Origin: Branchiostoma belcheri
Taxonomy: Eukaryota; Chordata; Leptocardii; Amphioxiformes; Branchiostomatidae
Assembly (NCBI RefSeq): GCF_001625305.1
Contig: NW_017803854.1
Location: forward strand, 5,101-69,100
Direction: 5' to 3'
DNA length: 64,000 nucleotides
This document shows, piece after piece, positions 11,831 through 22,853 of this stretch; within the stretch, counting starts at the first letter, position 1; every line of letters starts with the position of its first letter. The position numbers and the translations under genes are program-made. Under the pieces are notes generated by a model. That model saw only the letters and a list, made by a program, of their open reading frames with translations, was not told the DNA's origin and ran no database searches.

Positions 11831-12924
11831 CTACATAAATAGACACAGCGAACATGACACACCGCTGTGGCTGTACCCAAACAATCACAGAACATTTACG
11901 TGACATTTACCAGTGGGACCAGACCGCCATTAGAAATGAAATGCTTTAAATTCTGTAGATTTGCATATGTCTGATACAGTGCCTATCTATATAGTTATTA
12001 CGCAATAGTCGTATTTGCATGTAGGTACAGTTTTAGTCAATAATGTTAGAGTGGTATTCAGCCTTTTTCGCCTTCTGTATATCATTAATACTACAACATA
12101 CAACCTACAATCTACAGGCTTTCTCTTGATATAGCCATGTTTCTCTCATCTTTCTAGTTCAATGCCGAGAAGTGGTCGCATTGCACTACTCCGTTAAAAA
12201 AATCCTTAGGTACGTTAACAAGACCAGAAAACCACGAGCCTTTGGTCCGGCGACAACTGGTCTAAAGGATAGCAAGTCTCAACAGTCAACAATGACAAGG
12301 ATGTGTTCCAGGCTCCAGTATGTTACTTTCCACACGCTTCAGTTCACCAGGTCCCCCAGGGGTCTTTCATTAGACCGGCCTCAATATGTCAGAACTGATA
12401 AACCTCAGGATTAGGGGCAGACAGTACTATTAGATCTTGCCATAGGAACACATGCTTAAATACACTATTTCAACACCTCATGAAAGTACTTGCCCATACT
12501 CCAATCTCAAAAATTTTTCTGCACCAGGTAGCAACAAGGGTCTGATTCCCAAAAATAGAAAGGAAACAGGGGGTTGACCATCTCAAATTCCCGCCACAGC
12601 TGATGATAGTAAAAAAACCTCAACTTTGACCTACATTTTCCATGGTATCCATCCGCCTGGCCAGACAAGACCTAACCACTCACATCTCTTACTACGCCCA
12701 CTAAACTGGTGAAATAAACAAAACTTGACGAATGTAGGAAAGTTTAGACCCTACCTGTGCCTTCCAGCCCAAAAATCTCCAAAATGGACCAAAAATTTCA
12801 AGAGAAAAAAAGGTTTTCAAAGGTATTAACTAGGCACTACAATCGGTTCCCATTTTGAGGCCTCTACTGCGCAACGCAAATGTGGTGTCTGCCCTGGAAA
12901 GACTCCATCTTACCGCTTCTATTA

Positions 12925-13288
12925 GGCCTAGGAAAAATGTTGTGTTTCCTGTTTCCCGACCGACTCTAGAAAAACCTGCCGACCCTAGCCTTTTTCGGGG
13001 GTGAACCCCTGCAAGGGACATATAATTTTTTTTTACCTGATCTACCTTTTATAGCTCCATGATCTGAAAGCTGAGTGATACGTTGTACAATTGGTTTTCT
13101 AGCATTGACATTGAAAATAAAAGCGTCCTCATGCAAGTTTTACTTGGTTAAACTGTATTATATATTATATAAATTGAATCGCTAGATAGATATCACCAAA
13201 GTAAAAAAATATATATAATCCCTACCTACCGACCCTAATTTTTTTTTCAGGACTGAAACAGGAAACACAACATTTTTTTCCTAGGCCT
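12925..13288. mobile_element. GGCC-ended TIR element, about 365 bp
   Basis: The left end GGCCTAGGAAAAATGTTGTG and right end CACAACA..TTTCCTAGGCC are inverted repeats extending through GTTTCCTGTTTC. TTA precedes the left end and TTTA follows the right. The inner T-rich stretch and a CCTACCGACCCTAA block recur in the element at 15595-16058. A Harbinger-type origin is likely. 11831-12924 before it is unremarkable. Confidence 0.65.
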
Positions 13289-14051
13289 TTACACCATACG
13301 TGATGAAAGTACCCACAGATCTATCATTCCTACGGCAGTATCAGTATTTACGTGAGAACAGTCATGCCTTTCGGCTACTGGAGATAGTTGTCAATAAACG
13401 CCCTAATCCTTCTAAACAAACACTACACGTGATAACAAATACCGGGATAGAGGTGTGCCAAAGTGATGGATGGCAAAGCGCACTTAACACTGGCTCTTGT
13501 CAATATGTCAACATGCCTTTCTTCTGAACGAAATAGTTCAGACATCACTTTGGGGTAATAATCTGCAGTGTTTAGTGTGGTCTTGACAGTTTAGCTAACT
13601 TTACAAAACAAAGCGACAAATGACTGTGAAGAAATGTAACCGTTTAGGCAAGTAAAAGGCAAGCGAGTTCCACTCTGCGATAGTTCTAGGAAGGAAGGAA
13701 CACCTCAATCCTTGGTTGATAACTCTGGTACTTGAAGGCATGGCTATTTCTTGTTCTCTTCTGGTCTGGTATTAGGTACTTAGCAGTTGGGTCTGTACAA
13801 CTCCAATTCCTTATATTATTGTTACAGTTCAAACTTGCTTTATAACACGTTGGTTATTGTGACCTAATTTCGAATTCAAGCCGTACGCAATTTGGTTGTA
13901 TATATGTTCTCAAATGAAACACAGATTTACACAGTACTGAACTAGGAGTTAAGTGGCGAGGGTCGCAGGCCTCAATAAAGAAAATCACTTCAAGTAAGCA
14001 ACATCAGACCCACATGTCCCCGCACTTTATCAAAGAGAGGGGTCGCTAGTT

Positions 14052-14254
14052 TAGCCTCCACCAGGCCTTTCTACGGGAATACGGATCGTAGAATATTCGG
14101 CAAAAAAGAGAGTAAAATTGGCCAAGGGAGTCCGGCCGCGGGGAGGTAGTTTCTTTCCCTCGGAAGCGCGGCCAGTCAAACCTACAAGGCGGCCAAACTC
14201 CCCTGGCAAATATTCTCCTATATATAGCCAGCGTAGTTAGTCTGGTAGAGACTA
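14052..14254. mobile_element. Foldback element, TAGCCTCCACC family, exact 9-bp TSD
   Basis: The left end is TAGCCTCCACCAGGCC and the right end is GGTAGAGACTA preceded by TTAGTCT. Both flanks read TCGCTAGTT (14043-14051 and 14255-14263). The interior matches 40564-40768 read in the other direction, including GGCCGCGGGGAGGTAGTTTC. 13292-14042 shows no gene. Confidence 0.9.
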
Positions 14255-14328
14255 TCGCTAGTTATGGTTTTGACATATTCTCCAGTCAACCAAGAAATGC
14301 GAAATCTACCTATGAAGTAATAAAGTGT

Positions 14329-14453
14329 AATATCCAACACAAGAAATTGGACCCACATTTTAAACTGTCTTGACTGAGGAGTGAGCCACACTGATGACAT
14401 TTGTACAGTCGAAAATTTGGGTTAGTCCAATTTCTTGTGTTGGATATTACAGT
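14329..14453. repeat. 25-bp perfect inverted repeat
   Basis: GTAATATCCAACACAAGAAA and five more bases recur exactly inverted about 75 bp downstream, ending ...TTGGATATTAC. The loop reads as nothing known. It starts 75 bp after the end of the foldback at 14254. Confidence 0.85.
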
Positions 14454-14639
14454 TTAAAGTCGCTTCATAATGACTTCTACCAACCCAGTTGAACATTTAA
14501 GATAAAAAAATCTACCTATTAGGACAATTGAAGGATGTATTCTGACGTGTGTCTAAGTGGGGTTGGAAGATGCCCAACCTGTTTCACATTACTTTAACAG
14601 AGGGGAAGACAAACCGTCACAGACTCTGAGTTTCTGTCT

Positions 14640-14965
14640 CTGATGTTCGACCCAAGGACACATGGTTCGATTCTGTAGTGTCTGATGTTGTACTGCGGTT
14701 GATCGTACTTAGTTACATGTGTACACGTTATAACTTGTATTTCCCCACAACTATCGTAGACTGGAGCTCGCTGCCACCAAGCATAGTTGGGGCATTATCA
14801 CTAGAAAGCTTTAAACAACTCCTGCAATTAAATGTGCAACGATTGAGTGCAACAAGTCGTTTGGTGTGATATAGCTAGCTGCCGCCGCGCCGCGTGCCTG
14901 CGAAGCTGGTGTGCTACTCCGAAGGGCGGCTATACAAGCTATACTAATGCAGATACAGATAACAA
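14640..14965 (+). pseudogene. CR1/L2-like LINE 3' end
   Basis: The plus frame ending at 14869 carries YFPTTIVDWSSLPPSIVGA followed by LSLESFKQLL. This is the conserved closing motif of CR1/L2-type reverse transcriptases (FPRTI..WNSLP...LxxFK). After the stop comes a GC-rich stretch (CCGCCGCGCCGCGTGCCTGC, later CCGAAGGGCGGC) and an ACAGATACAGATA tail. Everything upstream of the last 75 codons is missing. 14966-15594 shows no gene. Confidence 0.75.
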
Positions 14966-15594
14966 AGTTTTACAAAGTATTCCCTTTTCTTTTGCATTCA
15001 TAACATTGCATCGCCTTTTACTGTCAGACTTTTCAATTCTAGTTAAGAATTGCATCATTCTTGATATTAGAAACTCCTCCAACGATTGCGTAAGTCGATA
15101 CCTATCTCATACTAGCCACCCACTTTTGTATTAGTTAGGTTAGCCTTATTAAAATGTAGTTGATATGGACTTACTAGATGCTAGATAAGTTAGTAGATGC
15201 CATACTTTGTACCCTGTACAACTGTTGCGCAACAAAGCTATTATGTTACGCAGTATCAGTTTTCTGGTATCTCAAAACGAAGCGAAACAAACTACCCTGG
15301 CTGGCTGGCTAAACATTATTTACTAAAGGAATGCCCTTGTTCTTTGAGTGCACACAGCCTCTCCTTTGTCAAAGCGTCCAGACTGTATCCTTCAAGTCCA
15401 AGTTTAAGGTTAATGAAATGGGCTTCCTGAAACACTAGCCCAACTTGTGACGGCTTGCCCTGTCGCCGTGAATCAAATGTTACACACTGTTCCAATTATG
15501 CGTCTGCTTTCTCTGAGGACGGGATGAAAACAAACGCGAGATGAAATGACAAACTAGAGGTGAAGCGGGGACAAACACCCTCGTCTAGATAAAC

Positions 15595-16058
15595 GTTAGC
15601 CTGTGGAACAAAATGTTGTGTTTTCTGTCTCAGTGCTGAAATGATCAGGGTCGGTGGGTAGGGATTATCTTTTTTTTTTTCTTTCTTTCTTTTTTTTATT
15701 AGACTCTGGCAATCTCTAGTGATTGAACTTATACAACACAGTTTAACAAAAACCTACATGAGGACACTTATATTTTCAACGTCAACGTTGGAAAACCGAT
15801 TTCATCACTCACATGTCAGATCATGGAGCTAGAACAGTAGCCTGGGTACCATCCTACTTGTATGCCGGGGCTCCCACACTCGCTTGTGGGAGCCCCGGTA
15901 TACAAGTAGGATGGTACCCAGGCTACTAGAACAGGTCGATCAGCTCGAAAAATTGATGTCCCTCAATTGCAGGTGTCCACACAAAAAAGGCTGGGGTCGG
16001 CAGTTTTTTCAAGGGTGGGTCGGGAAACAAGAAACACAACATTTCCTTTATTAGGCCT
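15595..16058. mobile_element. GGCC-ended TIR element carrying a nested foldback
   Basis: It is the inverted relative of 12925-13288. It starts GCCTGTGGAACAAAATGTTG and ends CACAACATTT..TTAGGCC followed by TTTA, with the shared block GGGTCGGTGGGTAGGGATTA. The foldback at 15838-15925 is inserted in it. Confidence 0.6.
15838..15925. mobile_element. Foldback element, TAGCCTGGG family, exact 9-bp TSD
   Basis: The arms start TAGCCTGGGTACCATCCTAC and pair over about 44 bp with three mismatches around a tiny loop. CTAGAACAG flanks both sides (15829-15837 and 15926-15934). Since the host element is itself a repeat, the insertion is clearly secondary. 16059-16857 beyond the host element is unremarkable. 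Confidence 0.92.
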
Positions 16059-16860
16059 TTAGTCTGTGTTACCCAATCTCTCACTGTCAGGGGCTGATTT
16101 TCTAAGTGTCTGGCCTGAGCAAAACAGCTACTAAAACCTCACATTCCATACCAAGGCTAAACCTGGATGCTGGCCGTGTCTAAAATCATTTGGGGATAGT
16201 GACTCTCGTCTAGTAGGTTGATGTAGTTTTTACAGGAAGACTCTAAGAGGGAGTTGAGATTATTTAAAAAGCACGCCCAGCGAATGAACAGGAAAAGCTA
16301 TGATAAGAGGAACAAAAGAATCAGTCATCGCTCAATAGCTAATGCTGTTACACACCCATGAAAGATGACTAAGTTGGCCATCAGGAGTGTTTGTAATGTA
16401 TGTCTTTACTCAGTACACAGTGGTCGGACACACACAGGAAACAATACCGTCTGTGTGGGGAACGGGGACTCATGTCTCCACTGCTTCCCATATCCACACT
16501 CCGGCAGACAGACAGTCTGAAATTTCAAGCTATTAAACTGAATGTCATCCTGAAGTCTTTATTTTGAGTCACAAAAAGAAGTGGGTAGTAACCTATTCGT
16601 AATGCCATGTAGAACTGGTACCCAGTGTAAATTTTGTCGCTGACATTATATTTCTAAACATTATGACAAGTTTGATCTTCACGTCATTTCCCCCTCTGTA
16701 TGAAGCTTACACAAAGCACCGGGAACAGAAAATCTGATCATGGGCAGCTAGGTTTTGTGACCCACACCACTGTGTGCCCCCCTCCCACCTCTGTACTTCA
16801 GACCAGTGCTCTTCACTTGTTATACAATGCATATATATGTGGACAGCTAAATACATTTAA

Positions 16861-17200
16861 GGCCACACCAATTTAATTTGTTGGTTCTCGGATTCGCCTC
16901 TTCGTTTTTTTCTGATTTGCAAAAAAAAAAAATTGATTCTGGTCCTGAATCAACTGAAAAATGCTCATGTTTTGCCTCCCAACAGTTGAGGAAAGTCCTT
17001 TTCTTCCTAGTTGTTACAGTTTTCCATCTATCATTGCAGTGGTTTGATTAAAAGTTCAAAATTCAATGTTAAATTTTTGTAGCATTTAAGCCTATAATAG
17101 GATGCCTAGACCTGTTTTTATTTTTATTTTTTTTTTCGCCCTGTCGCTTCATATTTTTCCTGAAAAAATCCGAGAACCAACAAATTAAATTGGTGTGGCC
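16861..17200. mobile_element. PIF/Harbinger-type MITE, TAA TSD
   Basis: The ends GGCCACACCAATTTAATTTG continue to 34 identical bases in inverted orientation, with TAA directly before and after. A 3-bp TWA duplication and GGCC termini fit the PIF/Harbinger superfamily. There is no coding capacity in 340 bp. Confidence 0.85.
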
Positions 17201-17302
17201 TAACAGTTGTTAAAAATACAGTTAACAGAGCTGTCCTGTCTGTATCAAGGCCTTAATATTCCCACGAAGTGGCTAGATGTTGTGAAACATGATCCGACTT
17301 AC

Positions 17303-19498
17303 CTGCCTGACCTTGGACCACATTCACGGTCATTGTCACGGCCTGGAATGAAAACAGAAAACACAGTGTTACGACATAGCACACATGGCACATTATCACA
17401 CATATAACATTTATTTCACACAAAGTCACAGGGTGTAGTGAGCTATTGTTTTGTTCACTATTCACAACATCAAAATTCGATTTGGATCCGCCATGTTTTA
17501 TTACACGCGGTGCATGATGGTCCGTAGTCCCAGGTGATTCCCAAATGGCGGCCGTCCAACATTCTGACACCGACTGTCGTGCCAAGCGTGTTCCTGTGGG
17601 CCAGCTATCTACAGTCGGGACACTTTGTGATGATAAACTCTGACTTTCCCATACATCAGACGCGACGTGGGTGACTATAACATCTATGATAATCGCATTA
17701 AATGCTGTGGTTGGTCAAGGTATAGATAGAGGTTATAGGGACTAGATATTGCTGTTGTTGTCCTTGTTTAACGTCTAATTTGTATTGCCTATTAGTAAGT
17801 AAGGTCTCTTAGTGCTGGTTTACGCTTTGTTCAGTTCAGAGTCAGTTGTCTCTCTAGATATTTAACGATTGGCGACTTGTGCTTGTGTCATGCCGGAATA
17901 CAGTTATGATATTTTGAGATTTCGATCTAGCAGGATCTGTGATTCTACCAGTAGTGATCGTGATCGCAGTCTTTTCAACATAGATCCAGATCGAGATACA
18001 CTGTATCTGCTAGTTCAATCGTTGATTCTACAAATAATCAGCAATATTTCGATTGAACCAGTGCACGGTGGATGGACGATTCTGATTGGCAATGAGTCCA
18101 GCTTTCTTTGGTCTGTAGACTTGAGCTCTTCCAGTTGCCAAACCGTGTATTGTTTGCGTACCTTGAGGCTTGACGTAATGTGTTGACACATCGATTAGGA
18201 TTACCAGTCTAAACGGGTGGGAGGGGAAATCAGTCCCCATCAACAGTGCAGCAGTGGTTAACTGGCTTTGTGCCTGGAGTGCCAGAGGTAGAGGGAAGAA
18301 GATCATTTCCTAACCTCCATAGCATGCCAAAAACTGAGCGGGNNNNNNNNNNNNNNNNNNNNGGTCTTTGGGAGCTTTTATGTGCTATTTTCTGATTGCA
18401 TGTAGACAACACAGCCGGCCTGGTTGAATTACCCCCGTTTTTTGAACTGGGCTAATCAGAAAACAGCCAAAGACCACCAAACCCCCAGTTCAATATTGAA
18501 AGCCTGCTAAGGAGGCTAATCATTTCCATTGCCAAAAGTGAGTGACTAATTTCCTAAACTATGTGAAGGACGATCAAGAGAGCCGTTTCTTTCTTACCAC
18601 CGAGTCCATCTTAGGCGAGCTAAAGACAGTCTGAAACTAAAATATACCAGCCTCCCCCAAAAGCTGCACATTAAGATCTTCCCCTGACGGTATCCGCAAT
18701 TCTATCCCAAAGCCATGATCAAATGACCCTTTTATAAACTCAGCAGATTTGCCTTCGAATACGCCATACATCCCCCCCCCCCTTACACACACACTGTGCT
18801 GTCTATGATGTAAACCCCCATTGGTGGTATGTATATGTCTGTATGTTTGATTCACGACACAGCACGACCCTACACTAACAAATTAAAGTATCAAAGGCGG
18901 TATCAGATATACGCCACCCCTGCTTTGGCCTGAGCCCCCTTTCATACCCACTCCCCCTCCTATACAGATTACCGCACTGAACACAGCTGGCCACCGAATA
19001 CCGTAACAGGCAAATATTGCCAGAATGTAGACCTGAGCAAAGAGGCTTCCAGCATCTGGAAAGTCTTGGGATGATTTGACTTCCGAAAAGATCGGACGGC
19101 TGAGCAGGCCTACCGGGCTCTGTTAGTTCTGACTCCCGGCCAAATTTATTTTCTTGATCCACCACACACCGTCTCAGCGATGAGAAGAACTTCAAAGCTA
19201 TCTTAGTAGTTAAACGAGTTAGAGGTATCGTACTTTATCAGAAATTCTGGAATAATAAACAAAAGAAACTGTTACACAAGCTGACTAAATAGTCAATCCT
19301 CTGTGGTTAGCCATACGTATGGTGAAGCCCTGTAAGTTATGCACAGTACAAATCGCTTACATTCTTACAGCAATTATGTAAGACTAAACAAACAGAAGGG
19401 AATCCGGACGTTCTTACCTGCATGGCGACCACCACGGCCAACACGCACACCCTACACAACTCCGCTGGGGCAAGTCTTCTCTCGTTTTTTAACTGCAT
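17303..19498 (-). CDS. Secreted or membrane Ig-like gene, first two coding exons
   Basis: Coding exon 1 (19498-19418) encodes 27 residues beginning MQLKNERRL. They end in a hydrophobic core VCVLAVVVAM and form a textbook signal peptide. The donor is CAG|GTAAGA, phase 0. Exon 2 (17342-17303) follows a strong pyrimidine tract and CAG, reads AVTMTVNVVQGQA plus one base, and leaves through CAG|GTAAGT. A mature start of the type VTVxVxxGQ is what V-set immunoglobulin domains often begin with, so an Ig-superfamily receptor is a reasonable guess, not a demonstrated one. The exons that should carry the domain were not found at lower coordinates. The gene may be broken or have long introns. The intron (17343-19417) contains a foldback (18311-18518) and a 20-N gap. 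Confidence 0.45.
18311..18518. mobile_element. Foldback element with an assembly gap in one arm, exact 9-bp TSD
   Basis: The left end is TAACCTCCATAGC and the right end is AAGGAGGCTA. The flanks ATCATTTCC (18302-18310 and 18519-18527) are identical. The middle matches the element at 44068-44219 read inversely (AAAGACCACCAAACCCCCAG, GCCGGCCTGGTTG). The 20-N gap 18343-18362 lies inside the arm. Confidence 0.85.
18343..18362. other. Assembly gap (20 N)
   Basis: Twenty Ns lie within a hairpin arm. The other gap in the window (41739-41758) has the same length, so the size is probably nominal. Confidence 0.99.
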
Positions 19499-20330
19499 CG
19501 CGGCACGCAAGGTTTCCAAAACAACGTCTCCGTCCAGAATTCCGGACCAGGAATAAGAATCTCCAACCCGAAATGATTAACCAGAACCAGACTCTGTACG
19601 GTGCGCCACTAGCTGCACGATCAGAAAAACGTGTTTTGAAAACCTCCACGCACGTACGGGAAGTACTGCTTTATACCATCCCTGGCCTTGCTGTTCCCGA
19701 GTGTACGGTACGCTTTTAAGCTCCAAATTTGACCGCGACCCGCAGCTGATTTCCGAGGTATCTGCCAAGCTCGTCAAACCTTCCAGAGACCCTTCTCGCG
19801 CTAAAGGACAGCGTTCTCTCGCGTGATAAACTCCAGCAGTACACCGAGGTACGTACTACTCCAGAGCAGAATTCACACACACAATCCTCCCTCCGGCAAT
19901 CCGATTTTTGTAACCCGTCTTCCAAGGAACAGATCTCTACCGTCTTGAAGGAGCAGCGCTCCCTGACACTGGGAGGTCAAGAAGGTCACTGCCAATACCC
20001 CCCGTCTTAAGGTATCTGCGCCCCAGCTGGAGGAGCTGAGGATCTTGTGTGCTCGGCAAGCACGATTCCTCGTTTCCTGGTCTCTCCGTTTGGATCCTGC
20101 AGGTGGAAACGCTCCCTGCCCTTCGGCTGTGTGGAGAGACGACTGGAAGTATCTCTCCCTACAAACCCACAGACAGGCACAGAACGGTGAAATATGCGGC
20201 CCAGCCGTGTAGTTATTTGTGTAAGCCGTGAGTAAAGCTTGTCTGCGGTGGACAGAGACTGCTTGCTCAGCCGACGGTCGCCGGGAAGTCAGTGGAAACC
20301 CTTTTCCTTTCTCCAAACCCAGCTGAAATT
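19499..20330 (-). promoter_or_regulatory. GC-rich 5' region of the signal-peptide gene
   Basis: This stretch upstream of the start at 19498 is richer in GC and CpG than its surroundings. It has several overlapping open frames on the minus strand, none with a known domain. It likely contains the promoter and 5' untranslated sequence. A (CA) run lies just beyond at about 20482-20506. No core promoter motif is decisive. Confidence 0.35.
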
Positions 20331-20636
20331 CCAGGTTATTCCAGCACTCTCCAGTTCAGCATAGGTTCAGCAACGTTTCTCTCCAAGAAGGATGTAGTTA
20401 TTAGCAGCACTGCGTAGGAGTTCTTCAGTAGGTGGGTGGCCACAAGACTCCAGGCGTTTGTCGTCCCCAAATCCTCCACAACCACACACACACACACACA
20501 CACACAAAGGCAGTAAGCACTGACTGTGAGAGTGAAATCTGACGAAGCGAAGGTCAACAGAACTGGAACATCAGAACCACCCAGCGCCGGACCGCTGACC
20601 TAGAACGCAGGGTTCCCCCGTCACGATTGGTCCCAC

Positions 20637-20850
20637 TGTACGAAAGACCGTAGGTACAATGTGACAAGGCTTCACCGGGCCATTTCTCAAAATTCGTTCT
20701 CATTTCTGAAAAAAATAGGTGTGGAACGGTGTTCAATAATTATGGAACGAAGAGATATTTTTGTGGAACGATGCGAAATTGGCGTGGAACGAAGATAAAT
20801 GGCCCGGCGAAGCCTTGTAGTATTGCACCTATGGTCTTTCGTACTGACTG
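20637..20850. mobile_element. TIR element with internal TGGAACGA repeats
   Basis: GTACGAAAGACCGTAGGTAC and about 26 further bases recur inverted at 20803-20848 with few mismatches (ends ...GGTCTTTCGTAC). Between the arms TGGAACG occurs four times at irregular 20-35 bp spacing. No clear target duplication. Confidence 0.7.
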
Positions 20851-21029
20851 AGCCGTCACAGGTTGAACTGATTGTTGGCGCGACTTGCCTTACATCCACC
20901 GGGACCGACCGCAGAAAAAAATACCGCCCTGCCAATTAAAAACGCGAGCAGCAAACCGGAAAAACACGCCAGTCAACTACTCAATCACAGACCAGACTTG
21001 GCTACTATAATTTAGTATATAGGTTCTTC

Positions 21030-21120
21030 AACCAGTCAGAATTGCCATGAGGAAGGTGACAGACGGTCACCGAAATGTCGGTTGAATAAAAGACTTGGTT
21101 GTGTAAAAAGAGTATCGTTA
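21030..21120 (+). repeat. Retroelement-like tail motif
   Basis: GAGGAAGGTGACAGACGG, then CACCGAAATGTCGG and TTGAATAAAAGAC form a small stem (GGTGAC/GTCACC) followed by AATAAA. A related string lies inverted at about 44283-44320. I cannot assign the family. 20851-21029 and 21121-21477 hold nothing else. Confidence 0.35.
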
Positions 21121-21477
21121 CTCAGTGTCTTACCAACCTGATGAAACTATTCAAGGAAGGTTCTTTAAGTTCCTTAAACTCCAGCCATGTGTAGAAGTTG
21201 AAATTCCCTTTGATATAAATGCGTTGAACTATATTTAAGTCGGCTGCCAAGGCGGCTTAATACATCACATATGGGCTAATACGTGTCTCAATAACGCACA
21301 GTAACGAAGGTTGTCGGCTTAATTCGTGATAAGTAATGACTCTACAGGCAAGACGCGGGGTTCCTTAAAAACGATCGCGGGGTTTCCGAGTTAATTCAAA
21401 ACTTCAAGGCCCAAGAACCTCAGAGCGAACGTCATCGGTCGTTACCAAACTGGAAGCCAAACTGGAAATATTCTGAA

Positions 21478-22391
21478 CTAGAGTTCCACGATCTCATACC
21501 TTCGCCAAATGATGTTAGCCTTTATGACTAAGAAATTATAGATTAATCCCCCTGATTGTGCAAATAGGATCCTATGTTGCATCAATTATATCTGTTGATC
21601 ATATTCTACACCAGAAGACAGTCTTATCTTATCAATGCATGCCATTATAGCATGACATCATAAATTATGCAAATGAGGTCCTTATTTGAATAAGCTATGT
21701 TTAATTATGTTCACCTTTACATAAATTTCAAATATCCCAAGTATGAAATTCCAGACATTACCAATATGTAATTATAACATTTTCTCATTAATTATGCAAA
21801 TTAAGTCTTCATTTGCATAATCGATATCTGCCTGTATTTCTGCCGTTCTGAATTACATATGTCACAGGCTTGAATAGTCCTATCATGGAATGCAGCTGAT
21901 TTATAGAATTTCCTCATTAATTATGCAAATTACATCAATATTTGCATAATTGTAATATCATTATGTCAAGCATCACTTCAGCTACCTATATGCCAAAAAT
22001 CACGACGATCCATCAATCGGTTCTTGAATTATCCGCCTTTAAACATTTTTCAACTAATGCCCCTGCAGTTCCAGAGCAAGCAACTAGGGGGCCCAAACTC
22101 ATGTCACTTGTTCCCTAGCACAAGAGCTACCTACCATCCAAATTTCGTCAGCCTAGCATGTCTAGATCACGAGATATCAAAACCGGAAGTTCAGCTGTAG
22201 TACCATAACAAGCCGCTAGGGGGCCCAAAATCTAATCAGTTCCACGTCTCATCAAGACCTACCCACCTACCAAATATCAAGACAATCCATCCAGGCGTTC
22301 TTGAGTTATCGTGCTCACACACACACACACACACACACAGACACACGAACGCCTCTGAAAACATAACCTTCTTGGCGAAGGTAATAAGGCA
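21478..22391 (-). mobile_element. R1 element, full-length minus copy
   Basis: It starts GAGTTCCACGATCTCATACC, then TTCGCCAAAT, and ends ACCTTCTTGGCGAAGGTAAT. It contains many ATTATGCAAAT / ATTTGCATAAT boxes, two copies of a C(C/T)AGGGGGCCC phrase, and a CA run at 22317-22338. It is the reverse counterpart of 47588-48507. No long frame is open. The family is unassigned. Confidence 0.75.
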
Positions 22392-22462
22392 ATCTTTGTG
22401 ATATTAACACGTACTGCTTCACATTAGCACATTTCAATCAGTATTTCATACTTTGGGTATTT

Positions 22463-22705
22463 GAAACTGCAGACACAAGGCCCAAGATGAGTCCTTTATT
22501 TTCTGGGTTGTACCCTAAATATCAGCCCAGGGCCCTTTTCAGTAACTATTTTCCGTCAGCTGAATTTAGGGAATTTTTGCTCCCTGAGGGTCAATATACA
22601 TTGGGATAGTGTGGTTTTAACTTAGTATGTAGATAAGTAACTAGAACATTGACTTTAAAAAATCGGGGCCAAGCCCTAAAAACTGCATTGGATGCCTGGA
22701 AGACA
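22463..22705. mobile_element. Copy of the GCATTGGATGCC MITE, one end missing
   Basis: It shares CCCTGAGGGTCAATATACAT, then TGGGATAGTGTGG with 11262-11625, and ends CTGCATTGGATGCC. The opposite terminus is not recognisable. Confidence 0.65.
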
Positions 22706-22853
22706 TGTCGGAGCTGTTAAGATTTTGACGAGTGTGTCTTTACTCCCTTACAACATGTCCCACCGTGTTATCAGATAACCCGAGCCAAAAACGCTGTCGT
22801 GTGAACGCGGAGTCCTGCCATGTCACGTTCCAAACTCTACATGCACACAAGAA

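Noticed and set aside
11421..11906. 161-codon minus frame
   Set aside because: Its second half is the MITE at 11262-11625; the alternative frame with an acceptor is listed instead at low confidence.
21045..21085. Hammerhead ribozyme
   Set aside because: A stem followed by CGAAA is present, but the CUGAUGA core is not (ATGAGGAAGG instead) and stems I and III do not form.
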